From NCBI GenBank assembly GCA_900553895.1, contig USFB01000005.1, positions 1 through 64,000 on the forward strand: a stretch of DNA of 64,000 nt, in the 5' to 3' direction. Of this stretch, positions 50,303 to 58,018 are shown in pieces. Under the pieces are notes generated by a model, which saw nothing but the letters and a program-made list of their open reading frames with translations, did not search any database and was not told the origin of the DNA. Origin of the DNA: an uncultured bacterium. Its GTDB lineage: Bacteria; Cyanobacteriota; Vampirovibrionia; Gastranaerophilales; Gastranaerophilaceae. The translations under genes were made by a program, and so were the position numbers. The number at the start of each line of letters is the position of its first letter. Within the stretch, counting starts at the first letter, position 1.

Positions 50303-51178
50303 TTAATATTTTATCTTAAATCCCTCTGCAACAACACGAGCAGCACATCCCATACCTCTTAGTGTTTCATCCGTTCCTTTAAATTTGTCAGTACAAGATG
50401 AAATATCTTTTGTAGTATTCCAATTACCGTTTGACGTAGAAGACTGTGTTTCCACATCAATCCAATTATCTAACAATGCAACTTCTCTACTGCCTTCAGG
50501 ATACAAAGTTCCGTTTTCACCCATTTGAAACCAAAAAATATCACGTCCAAATGTGTTAGGCTTTTTCTTTCCATTTACATCTATTATAATATCTGCTGCG
50601 TTTGTATAATAAGAAGAACCGGATTTAGCAGCATTGATTTTACTAGCCTGCAGTTCATTTTCATGGTTATAACCTCTAAATAGCAAAACCCCACCTTTTT
50701 CTAATTCCATTGCAAAAAGTTGTCCATGACCTGCTATGCGTTGTCCTGTTTTTTTGCAAGCATTACCTGTACCTTTTTTACCACTTTCACTCATCGCACA
50801 AACAGATTCTGCTCCATAATAACTGTCATCGCTTACTGGTTCACCATATATTGGTAAATATTTCGCTAATCGAGTTGCAAATGCTTTTTTGTTTCCATCT
50901 TTTGCAGTTAGGCTAGAGGACACAAAAAGGCTCTTGTCCCATAACTCTGTTTCGTACAAATTATCGGCACGATTTTCAATTATAACATTCTTAAATGCGT
51001 TTTCTACTTCCGAAACAGTTGATGCTAATTTTGCTCCATTCACTCTATTTTGCATATCAACATACATAGCAGGCATTGTTACAACTGCAACAACACCTAT
51101 CACAGATAAAGTAATCAGGACTTCTGCTAGAGTAAATCCTGATTTCTTATTGTTTAAAATATTATTTGTAAATTTCAA
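50303..51178 (-). CDS. Type IV pilin-like protein with large C-terminal domain (291 aa)
   Basis: Class III signal: NNKKSGFTLAEVLITLSVIG, with cleavage before Phe and Glu at mature position 5, then a hydrophobic assembly helix. The globular part has several Cys and ends ARVVAEGFKIKY. An open frame extends upstream to 51307 but that part reads an unrelated phase of the preceding pilin gene. A TTG start at 51178, with GCGGAG eight bases upstream and one base after the previous stop, gives MKFTNNILNNKKSG, an ordinary prepilin leader, and is chosen. Probably a minor pilin or pseudopilin. Confidence 0.82.
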   Translation of the reverse strand: MKFTNNILNNKKSGFTLAEVLITLSVIGVVAVVTMPAMYVDMQNRVNGAKLASTVSEVENAFKNVIIENRADNLYETELWDKSLFVSSSLTAKDGNKKAFATRLAKYLPIYGEPVSDDSYYGAESVCAMSESGKKGTGNACKKTGQRIAGHGQLFAMELEKGGVLLFRGYNHENELQASKINAAKSGSSYYTNAADIIIDVNGKKKPNTFGRDIFWFQMGENGTLYPEGSREVALLDNWIDVETQSSTSNGNWNTTKDISSCTDKFKGTDETLRGMGCAARVVAEGFKIKY

Positions 51179-51179
51179 A

Positions 51180-51698
51180 TTAATACTCCGCTTTCCAACC
51201 ATTATCAGCAACAGCACCTGTACAAGCATATTTTTGATCTTCATTACCACTTGCATTACAAGTTTTTTGTCCGCTAGCTTTAGAACCATAAGCATATACA
51301 CGACCATTATCGCTTACTGTAAATTTGAATCTATCTTTTGCAGGTTGATTTGGATTTTTTGCACCATTAATATCTATGACAACAGCACTTTTTGAAAAAG
51401 AAACAATTCTAGTTCCATCATTCAAAGTATAATAACCATCTATATTATCACCCATCATAAACCTCTTCAAACCTGTATAAAGAGTAGCGTCAGTCACTCC
51501 GGCTAAATCTGTTAATTCTTCATTTACCATATATTCTTGTACTGCACTACCTAAAATGCTTGAAAATCTCGCTAACGCAGGACCAATCTTAGCTTTTTGA
51601 GTATTTGTTGACAAAGCCGGAGCTGTCAATGCAGATACAACACCTATAATACCTAACGTAATCAATACTTCCGCTAATGTGAATCCTCGTTTTTGCAT
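51180..51698 (-). CDS. Type IV pilin-like protein (172 aa)
   Basis: Starts MQKRGFTLAEVLITLGIIGV, a textbook short prepilin leader (cleaved after Gly5) plus the hydrophobic helix. The C-terminal domain has VIDINGAKNPNQPAKDRF, a phrase repeated in the downstream pilin as IIDVNGKKKPNTFGRDIF, and two Cys near the end that may form a loop. First gene of a two-gene operon. No pilus assembly ATPase or peptidase is in the window. Confidence 0.88.
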   Translation of the reverse strand: MQKRGFTLAEVLITLGIIGVVSALTAPALSTNTQKAKIGPALARFSSILGSAVQEYMVNEELTDLAGVTDATLYTGLKRFMMGDNIDGYYTLNDGTRIVSFSKSAVVIDINGAKNPNQPAKDRFKFTVSDNGRVYAYGSKASGQKTCNASGNEDQKYACTGAVADNGWKAEY

Positions 51699-51861
51699 AT
51701 TAAATCTCCTATTTCAATATCGTTATAATAAAACTTATATACTTATAATATCATATTCTTATGGTTTTGTGAAGTGTCTTCATTGTTTTTTTCAAAATTT
51801 GTAAATACGAAACAAACCACTTCATGTTGCCCTCACAAATTTATATATTAAAATGTAACCT

Positions 51862-52476
51862 ATGAGAGATTTAAGAGATTTAAAAGAAAAAGATTTCAAA
51901 AAAATAAATTTACATATTCATACAACTTTTTCTGATGGTAAGGCTGATTTTGAAGACGTTCTTAATAATGCAAAGGCAAACGGATATGAGATGATTGCGA
52001 TTACTGATCATAATACTGTTGAAGGGCACAAAAAGTTTAAGGATGAAATTCTTTTAACAGGTGTAGAATTTGACTGCTGGTGCGGATATGTTTTTATCCA
52101 CTTATTGGCTTATGGGATTGATGTGGAATCGGAATACCTAAAACCGTTTTTAGCTAAAACCAAGGCTGAAACAGAGGGCGATTTTATACGCTTGTTTTCA
52201 AAACGTAATGTGCCAAAGCTTATTGAAGCAATTCATAAATCCGGCGGTATTGCAGTGCTTGCACATCCGGCATGCTATTGGGCTATAAGCCTGGAAGGAC
52301 TGGTTAAAAAGTTAATGTCTTATGGTCTGGATGGAATAGAAGTTTATTACCCTTATCCAAGATTTAGACGGATAGTAAAATTTCATTCTTCAAAAGATGT
52401 TAGAAGGATTGCAGAAAAATATCCGCAATTAATAAAAACAGGTGGAACGGATTTCCATGAAAAAATTTTTCAATAA
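51862..52476 (+). CDS. PHP-domain phosphoesterase
   Basis: A 204-residue metal-dependent phosphoesterase. Metal ligands by motif: H18 and H20 in LHIHTTFSDG, the Asp and His of AITDHNTVEG, the His of VLAHPACYW and GGTDFH at the end. It resembles the YciV/RNase AM type that acts on 3',5'-nucleotide bisphosphates or RNA 5' ends. It is shorter than those enzymes (about 290 residues), mainly because the inserted domain is small. Substrate is not certain. Confidence 0.82.
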   Translation: MRDLRDLKEKDFKKINLHIHTTFSDGKADFEDVLNNAKANGYEMIAITDHNTVEGHKKFKDEILLTGVEFDCWCGYVFIHLLAYGIDVESEYLKPFLAKTKAETEGDFIRLFSKRNVPKLIEAIHKSGGIAVLAHPACYWAISLEGLVKKLMSYGLDGIEVYYPYPRFRRIVKFHSSKDVRRIAEKYPQLIKTGGTDFHEKIFQ

Positions 52477-52508
52477 TTGACTTTTCTTCCTAGAAAGTGA
52501 ATGGAATT

Positions 52509-53516
52509 TTATTCTTCATCTTTTTCCGCTGCGCGTTTTAGAATATTAGAATCCAGTTTTTTCTTACCATATTTTTTATGAGAAGCTTCCATCAATTTTT
52601 CACTAGGACGTTTAGCTTTTCTTTTTTTGTTTTCTTTTGGTTTAAAATCAGACTTTGTCAACTCTCTATACCACATAGACCAAAGTATAGAGCGCAATGG
52701 CAATGTATATTGAATTAAAATTTGAGCAAAAATAGTTTGGACCGTAAATAGAGTAATACTTTCCTTTGATATTTCGGGAATACCGTACACCTGCAAGTTT
52801 AAATCAGGTAATTGAGTTGCAATTGGCATAATCAAGTTTGCAAAAAAGTTGTTTATACCTGCAATATCAAAAATTTTTATTACTATTTGCGGAATAAAAA
52901 GATATGTCAACAAGCCGACAAGTGTCATTAACATAAAAGTTGATGCAAAATGTCCTTTTATAAGATTAAGGCTTCGCTTAACACATCCTATCGGAGAAAG
53001 TTCCGATTCAAACGTAAATACTTGAAATACAAGCACAAAATAAACAGCAAGGAGTCCGCAAATTATCCAGAACAAAGGACATATTGCAAATATTGAAAAA
53101 ATTCCAAATAAGAACCAAAGCCCCACAAAAGAAACACTTCTGCGTTTTATTAATTCTGTATGTGCGTCAAAATCATACACACGTCCACTCTTCAACATAT
53201 TATCAAGCATTGAATTTATTGCACCATAAGCAACTAAATAATCCCAAAATGCTTTAGTAAAAATTGCCAATCCTGGAAGCGTAATAACAATTGATAGCAA
53301 AATTAACACATTAAAATCATTAAGAGTCGGATATTTTTCAATTAGATTTGGCAGATTTTGCGTATAAAAAAGGGTTATTAACAGCACCAATCCAAGACCT
53401 GCAATTTGTCCTAATACAGGAAAAGACATATACTGTATGAATTTGTCAAAATTTGAAAAATATAGTCCGATAGATTCTGCAAATATTCCTAAGGGTGTTT
53501 TATTTTGCTTTGTCAC
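52509..53516 (-). CDS. Multi-pass membrane protein of unknown function (335 aa)
   Basis: About six hydrophobic segments (for example GQIAGLGLVLLITLFYTQ, FVGLWFLFGIFSIFAICPLF, FMLMTLVGLLTYLFIPQIVI) and a strongly basic C-terminal tail (KPKENKKRKAKRPSEK). The phrase SPIGCVKRSLNLIKGHF resembles the cytosolic segment of the glycerophosphodiester-phosphodiesterase-type membrane domain family. Function unknown. Its neighbour upstream is a glycosyltransferase-like membrane protein on the same strand. Confidence 0.65.
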   Translation of the reverse strand: MTKQNKTPLGIFAESIGLYFSNFDKFIQYMSFPVLGQIAGLGLVLLITLFYTQNLPNLIEKYPTLNDFNVLILLSIVITLPGLAIFTKAFWDYLVAYGAINSMLDNMLKSGRVYDFDAHTELIKRRSVSFVGLWFLFGIFSIFAICPLFWIICGLLAVYFVLVFQVFTFESELSPIGCVKRSLNLIKGHFASTFMLMTLVGLLTYLFIPQIVIKIFDIAGINNFFANLIMPIATQLPDLNLQVYGIPEISKESITLFTVQTIFAQILIQYTLPLRSILWSMWYRELTKSDFKPKENKKRKAKRPSEKLMEASHKKYGKKKLDSNILKRAAEKDEE

Positions 53517-53596
53517 AAGTTGCTCCCATTATTTAGTTTTAGATTTATTATAACAAAAATGGTCAATTTTTTATAGGTAAAAAAGTAATAAGCAAG

Positions 53597-53615
53597 GTTG
53601 GGCTTTCTGCCCAAC
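53597..53615 (-). terminator. Hairpin after the GT39-like membrane protein gene
   Basis: GTTGGGC (53597-53603), loop TTTCT, GCCCAAC (53609-53615). On the minus strand it follows the stop at 53622 directly; a T-run comes only about 13 bases further, so termination may be weak. Confidence 0.5.
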
Positions 53616-53621
53616 AATAAA

Positions 53622-55169
53622 TCAAATCCTCTTATAAATAATAAACATTAGTTTTTTGCCAAATTCATGTTCCTGTGAATAATTTTTTCGCACGTAATCA
53701 TAAATTAAGCCCGCATAATCTTGTCCGAAAAAGCTAAAATAATAGTTTGATGTATTATAGTTGCTTATTATTACATGTTCTGGCTTTATAAGATTTAGAC
53801 GCTTTGTTATTAAATTTTCACCAAAAGTTTCAACATACAAAGGAATTAATGAATAAAATTTATTATCAGAAACTCTCCCTGTCATAAAATTAACTGCTAA
53901 ACATTCCGGATAAACAACAACTCTATCTGTCAGCGCAGTATTATCGTTTACATAATCAATAGTTTCTTTTACAGAAGGTTCCGATGTGTACACAACACCT
54001 CTTTCCGTCTTAATTTTAATATTTTTAGAAGCCAATGATATAGAGTTTTTTATACCGAAATTCAGTGCACAAATCAAAAGAATGATAAACAAAGGTTTTT
54101 TATATCTGGGTGGAATTAAAATAAATATTGATATTAGTGCAAATGGAATAAAATAGACACCATAAGACATGAACGTTTCTGCAAAAAAGATTTTCATAGA
54201 AACAAGAAGTGATGCCAATACAAAAAATAACTTTTCAGCACTTAATGTAAAAAATTTACGAACAAGTAAAATCAAAACTAGTGGGAATATATAGATAAAA
54301 AGTTCTGGCGAAACAATAAAATAGAAATAAATCATTGTTAGCACAATCAACCACCAGCTTCTAAAATAATACATAAATAACAGCGGAATAAAAACTTTCA
54401 AAAAATTTATTATATATATTGGAATAAGTTCTATTCTGAACGTCAAACCCATAACCGAATAAAACCAATAAATTGTTTTAGTAGAAGACATCGCTAAAAT
54501 TAATTGTAGCGATGTTATAATATCATTTAATCTTACCCCCATAAGAAATAATGGAGTATAAGTAATTATAAACGGAATTAATAGAGCTAAAATATTTTTC
54601 CACAAGTCTCTTGTTCTTGTTACATAAAAAAGTAAAGGTAACAGAAAAATAAACTCATACTTTGAACAAATCGCAAACGAATACATTAGATATGAAAGTT
54701 GATTTTTATCTTTTAGGGCAAAATAAATTGAAGCCAACACAAACAAAACACCATAAAGGATTCCGTAAGAGTATGGAAAATAAAAATTAAAAACATTTGG
54801 TGATAGTACAGAAACTGAAATTATAAATAAAACTATACTTAAAGAATACGTTTTATTCATAAATCTGTTTGCAATTGCGAACACTATATTCAGAATTAAA
54901 TAAGTTGCTAACAAACCCGCTCCGTATAAAACTCCGAGTCGAACTCCAAAGATTTTAAACAACAGAGCATTAAATAAATATGCAAAAGGAGCGTATATCG
55001 TAAAAATATTTTTATATAAAACTTGTCCCTTTACAACTTCTGATGGAATATAAGCTTCTCTAAAAGAATCCACCATAATATCGCCAAAATGTCCGTAACC
55101 GATGATAAAAGTTAAAAGAATAATTATATTAAATAGAATAAATTGCCAATTGTTTTTCAAAACCTTCAT
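53622..55169 (-). CDS. Polytopic membrane protein, probable GT39/ArnT-like glycosyltransferase
   Basis: A 515-residue protein with about 11-12 transmembrane helices. The first periplasmic loop has DIMVDSFREAYIPSEVVKG and LYKNIFTIYAPFAYLFNALL, the pattern (acidic residue, then GQVLYKNIF..Y.PF) found in lipid-linked-sugar glycosyltransferases of the GT-C superfamily. The C-terminal about 130 residues form a soluble domain. It would transfer a sugar from a polyprenyl carrier to protein or lipid; donor and acceptor are unknown. Confidence 0.65.
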   Translation of the reverse strand: MKVLKNNWQFILFNIIILLTFIIGYGHFGDIMVDSFREAYIPSEVVKGQVLYKNIFTIYAPFAYLFNALLFKIFGVRLGVLYGAGLLATYLILNIVFAIANRFMNKTYSLSIVLFIISVSVLSPNVFNFYFPYSYGILYGVLFVLASIYFALKDKNQLSYLMYSFAICSKYEFIFLLPLLFYVTRTRDLWKNILALLIPFIITYTPLFLMGVRLNDIITSLQLILAMSSTKTIYWFYSVMGLTFRIELIPIYIINFLKVFIPLLFMYYFRSWWLIVLTMIYFYFIVSPELFIYIFPLVLILLVRKFFTLSAEKLFFVLASLLVSMKIFFAETFMSYGVYFIPFALISIFILIPPRYKKPLFIILLICALNFGIKNSISLASKNIKIKTERGVVYTSEPSVKETIDYVNDNTALTDRVVVYPECLAVNFMTGRVSDNKFYSLIPLYVETFGENLITKRLNLIKPEHVIISNYNTSNYYFSFFGQDYAGLIYDYVRKNYSQEHEFGKKLMFIIYKRI

Positions 55170-55263
55170 AAATTTATCTTAACAAAGCGTAACAAATAAA
55201 GCAATTTTTCAGATAAAAAATACTTTATATAAATGTGTAGTTAATTAAAAAGGTTGTTTCGAA

Positions 55264-55848
55264 GTGGTTAGTCTATATTCTCTACAAAATTTATATAATC
55301 AGGGAATTTTGGATTATGTGCCAACAGAATTGGCTAGCGGTCCTAATGTTTCTTCATTAGCCGGCATGCAAAATCCATATTTAAACTTAGCTGCTCAAGG
55401 CAATCTTTATCAAACAGCAGGAATGACTCCTGATAGTTTTTCTTATAGCGATGCAAATCTAGGTTTTCAAAATGGAACTGCAGGACATGCTAATACAGGA
55501 TATATTGGTATGGATAGTAGTTTTTACAATTCAAAAGCAGGTTTAAACGGTTTTGGCGGAGTAAACGGAAGTATTGGCTTTAACAATCCGCAAGCCGGTT
55601 TGAACGGATTAGGCGGAGTTAATGGAAATATTTTAACAAATAATTCTTCAGCAGGAATAAACGGATTTGGTGGCGGTTTTGGAAAGCTCGGTCAGGCAAT
55701 TTCTAATACACCTAACGCAATCAAAGGCTTAGTTGCAGGCGGAATTATAGTCGGTACAACATTATTTTGTCTTAAAAAAGGAAAGAAAGCTCCCACTAAA
55801 GTTCAACAAGAAAGCTTTCTCTCTAAATTAAAGTTTTGGAAAAAATAA
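55264..55848 (+). CDS. Gly/Asn-rich tandem-repeat protein with C-terminal membrane anchor (194 aa)
   Basis: GTG start. After a polar N-terminus (LASGPNVSSLAGMQNPYL) come three copies of a 19-residue repeat built on AGLNGFGGVNG, then a hydrophobic helix near the end (GLVAGGIIVGTTLFCL) and a basic tail (KKGKKAPTKVQQ). No signal peptide. The topology suggests a tail-anchored inner-membrane protein with a flexible repeat region. Function unknown. A terminator follows. Confidence 0.65.
   Translation: MVSLYSLQNLYNQGILDYVPTELASGPNVSSLAGMQNPYLNLAAQGNLYQTAGMTPDSFSYSDANLGFQNGTAGHANTGYIGMDSSFYNSKAGLNGFGGVNGSIGFNNPQAGLNGLGGVNGNILTNNSSAGINGFGGGFGKLGQAISNTPNAIKGLVAGGIIVGTTLFCLKKGKKAPTKVQQESFLSKLKFWKK
55537..55680 (+). 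repeat. 57-bp tandem repeats in the Gly/Asn-rich gene
   Basis: Units start at 55537, 55594 and 55651, exactly 57 bases (19 codons) apart; the third is partial and more diverged. The copies differ mostly at third codon positions (GCAGGTTTAAACGG against GCCGGTTTGAACGG), so the protein repeat is kept by selection rather than by recent duplication. Confidence 0.8.
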
Positions 55849-55889
55849 CCTACAAACAACCAAATACCTTATTAATTAACCAAATTTAT

Positions 55890-55912
55890 AACGCCAACAG
55901 GCGTTTTTTTTT
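55890..55912 (+). terminator. Intrinsic terminator
   Basis: AACGCC (55890-55895), loop AACA, GGCGTT (55900-55905) and nine T (55904-55912). It ends the Gly/Asn-rich gene transcript and its T-tract touches the stop codon of the convergent gcvPB. Confidence 0.85.
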
Positions 55913-57335
55913 AATTTTTGAAAGTTAAATCAGGATGACGTGCTGCAAGCGTTTCATCAACTTTCTTTATAGGCGTTTTTTGTGGTGATTTTAAAACTTC
56001 TTCAGGATTTTCCTCAATCTCATGTGCAATCTTCAGCATGGTATCTACGAACTCATCCAGAACTTGTTTTGATTCGGATTCGGTAGGTTCAATCATGATA
56101 GCTTCATGCACAATCAATGGAAAATAGACCGTTGGCGGATGACAATTAGAATCCATCAGGCGTTTTGCAATGCCTAAAGTAGAAACACCTTGTTGATGTT
56201 GTTTTTCTCCTGACAGAACAAACTCATGCATACAAGGTTCGTCATAAGGTAAATCGTATGTGCCTTTCAACTTTTCTTTCAAATAATTGGCATTTAAAAC
56301 CGCATCCGCACTCGCTTGTTTCAAATTATTGCCCATCATTAAAATATAAGCATAAGCTCTAACAAGAATTCCAAAGTTACCATAAAAACTTCTTACTTTG
56401 CCAATAGAATTCTTTATATTGTAGTTTCTCACATATTTACCGTTTACACACTCGACAATCGGACTTGGCAAAAATTCTTTTAACTTTTCAACAACTCCTA
56501 CAGGACCTGCACCCGGACCTCCACCACCATGAGGTGTTGCAAAAGTTTTATGCAAATTCAAATGCACAACATCAAAACCCATTAATGCCGGATTCGTCCA
56601 CCCCATAATTGCATTAAAATTCGCTCCGTCATAATAAAGAAGTGAGCCGTTGTCATGCATCAGTTTAGAAATTTCTAAAACATTTTCTTCAAAAATACCC
56701 AATGTATTAGGGTTTGTCATCATAATTGCAGCAACATCAGCATCCAAAAGCTCTTTTAAGTTTTCTACATCAACTTGACCTTTATTGTTTGACTTAACTT
56801 GAACAATTTCAAATCCGCACATTTTTGCACTAGCAGGGTTTGTACCATGCGCAGAATCAGGAACAAGAACTTTTTTTCGATTAAACTCACCCTTTGTTTC
56901 AAAATACTTTTTAACAATCATCATGCCGGTTAATTCGCCGTGCGCACCTGCTGCGGGTTGCAAAGTAATTGCATCCATGCCCGTAATCTTCTTCAAAGCT
57001 TCTTGGAGTTTGTACATAAGCTCCAACGCACCTTGCGAATCCTCATCGCTTTGCATTGGATGCAGATTAGTAAAACCTTCCAAAGAAGCCAAAAATTCAT
57101 TAACCTTCGGGTTATATTTCATCGTACAAGAACCAAGCGGATAAAAACCCTTTTCTATACAGAAATTGCGATCACTAAGTTCTTTATAATGGCGCATAAC
57201 TTCCAATTCACTAAGCTGTGGAAGTCCTATTTCGCCTTCTCTCAACATTTCTTGCGGAAGATAATCTCCTAAAACGGCATTACTGCCGAATCCGATACCC
57301 TCTACCCCATTAGATTTTTCAAATATTGTTTTCAT
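55911..57335 (-). CDS. gcvPB: Glycine dehydrogenase (decarboxylating) subunit 2, P-protein beta subunit
   Basis: A 474-residue PLP enzyme of the glycine cleavage system. Landmarks: CIEKGFYPLGSCTMKYNPK near the N-terminus, DSAHGTNPASAKMCGFE, MMTNPNTLG, and the PLP lysine in HLNLHKTFATPHGGGGPG, all conserved in split-type GcvP. ATG 57335 with AGGAAGA upstream is preferred to a GTG one codon earlier. The partner subunit GcvPA and GcvT/GcvH are not in the window, so the operon is split. Overlaps the sigma-factor gene by 17 bases. Confidence 0.95.
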   Translation of the reverse strand: MKTIFEKSNGVEGIGFGSNAVLGDYLPQEMLREGEIGLPQLSELEVMRHYKELSDRNFCIEKGFYPLGSCTMKYNPKVNEFLASLEGFTNLHPMQSDEDSQGALELMYKLQEALKKITGMDAITLQPAAGAHGELTGMMIVKKYFETKGEFNRKKVLVPDSAHGTNPASAKMCGFEIVQVKSNNKGQVDVENLKELLDADVAAIMMTNPNTLGIFEENVLEISKLMHDNGSLLYYDGANFNAIMGWTNPALMGFDVVHLNLHKTFATPHGGGGPGAGPVGVVEKLKEFLPSPIVECVNGKYVRNYNIKNSIGKVRSFYGNFGILVRAYAYILMMGNNLKQASADAVLNANYLKEKLKGTYDLPYDEPCMHEFVLSGEKQHQQGVSTLGIAKRLMDSNCHPPTVYFPLIVHEAIMIEPTESESKQVLDEFVDTMLKIAHEIEENPEEVLKSPQKTPIKKVDETLAARHPDLTFKN

Positions 57336-57960
57336 CACTCAAATCTTCCTGTTTCAATAATTCTTTCTTTATTTTTTCTAAAGCATTTTGTATAATTCTC
57401 GAGATTCTCGACTGAGAAATATTAAACTCAACAGAGATATCTTTAAGTTTTTTATCATAAAAATACTTAGCTTCAATCAAATCTTGTTCTCTTTGTGAAA
57501 GCTTTTTCATGGCTTCACAAATCCTGTATTTAAGTTCAACAATTTCGGCTTTCTCTTCAGGGGTTCTGTGATTGTCTTTAATTATTGTAGGATTTTCTGC
57601 ATCAGCCATTTCATCAATAGAAAGAATTGTCTTGTAGACAGCATCTTTGATTTTTTCCTGTTCAGAAGATTCTTGATTTTTCATAACATACCACTTATAA
57701 CGGCGGCGCATTTCGTTTCTGATAGCCCATTTAATCGCTTTTGTAAGGTATGCCGTTGTGTAAAGATTTTTGTTCTTAGAATTATTAACCAAATAATAAA
57801 CAGTGTAATTAGCAAGGCTGATTACTTCTGAAAGCTCAATAAGACCAAGGTTAGAAAACTTTTTGAATTCAACCTTAGATATTGTCTCGACTAATTCTTT
57901 ATACTGAGAAAGATTAGCACGCTCTTCTCGATTTCTGTTTATAGATTCTAAATCTTTCAT
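57319..57960 (-). CDS. RNA polymerase sigma-70 family factor (213 aa)
   Basis: Regions 2 and 4 only, like alternative sigma factors. Region 2-like helices around NYTVYYLVNNSKNKNLYTTA and LTKAIKWAIRNEMRRRYKWY; region 4 has LSQREQDLIEAKYFYDKKL, ISVEFNISQSRISRIIQNAL, a clear sigma region 4.2 HTH. No anti-sigma gene is adjacent. Regulon unknown. The downstream overlap with gcvPB indicates coupled translation. Confidence 0.85.
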   Translation of the reverse strand: MKDLESINRNREERANLSQYKELVETISKVEFKKFSNLGLIELSEVISLANYTVYYLVNNSKNKNLYTTAYLTKAIKWAIRNEMRRRYKWYVMKNQESSEQEKIKDAVYKTILSIDEMADAENPTIIKDNHRTPEEKAEIVELKYRICEAMKKLSQREQDLIEAKYFYDKKLKDISVEFNISQSRISRIIQNALEKIKKELLKQEDLSDENNI

Positions 57961-58018
57961 ACTCTATATGATATCAGAAAACGAGTCATAAATGCAATAG
58001 TTATCAATTTTTGCAATA

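Noticed and set aside
51179..51307. N-terminal extension of the second pilin (MVVYMLMVLKL...)
   Set aside because: It reads the preceding pilin gene in another phase and would place the prepilin leader about 60 residues from the start; the TTG at 51178 gives a normal leader.
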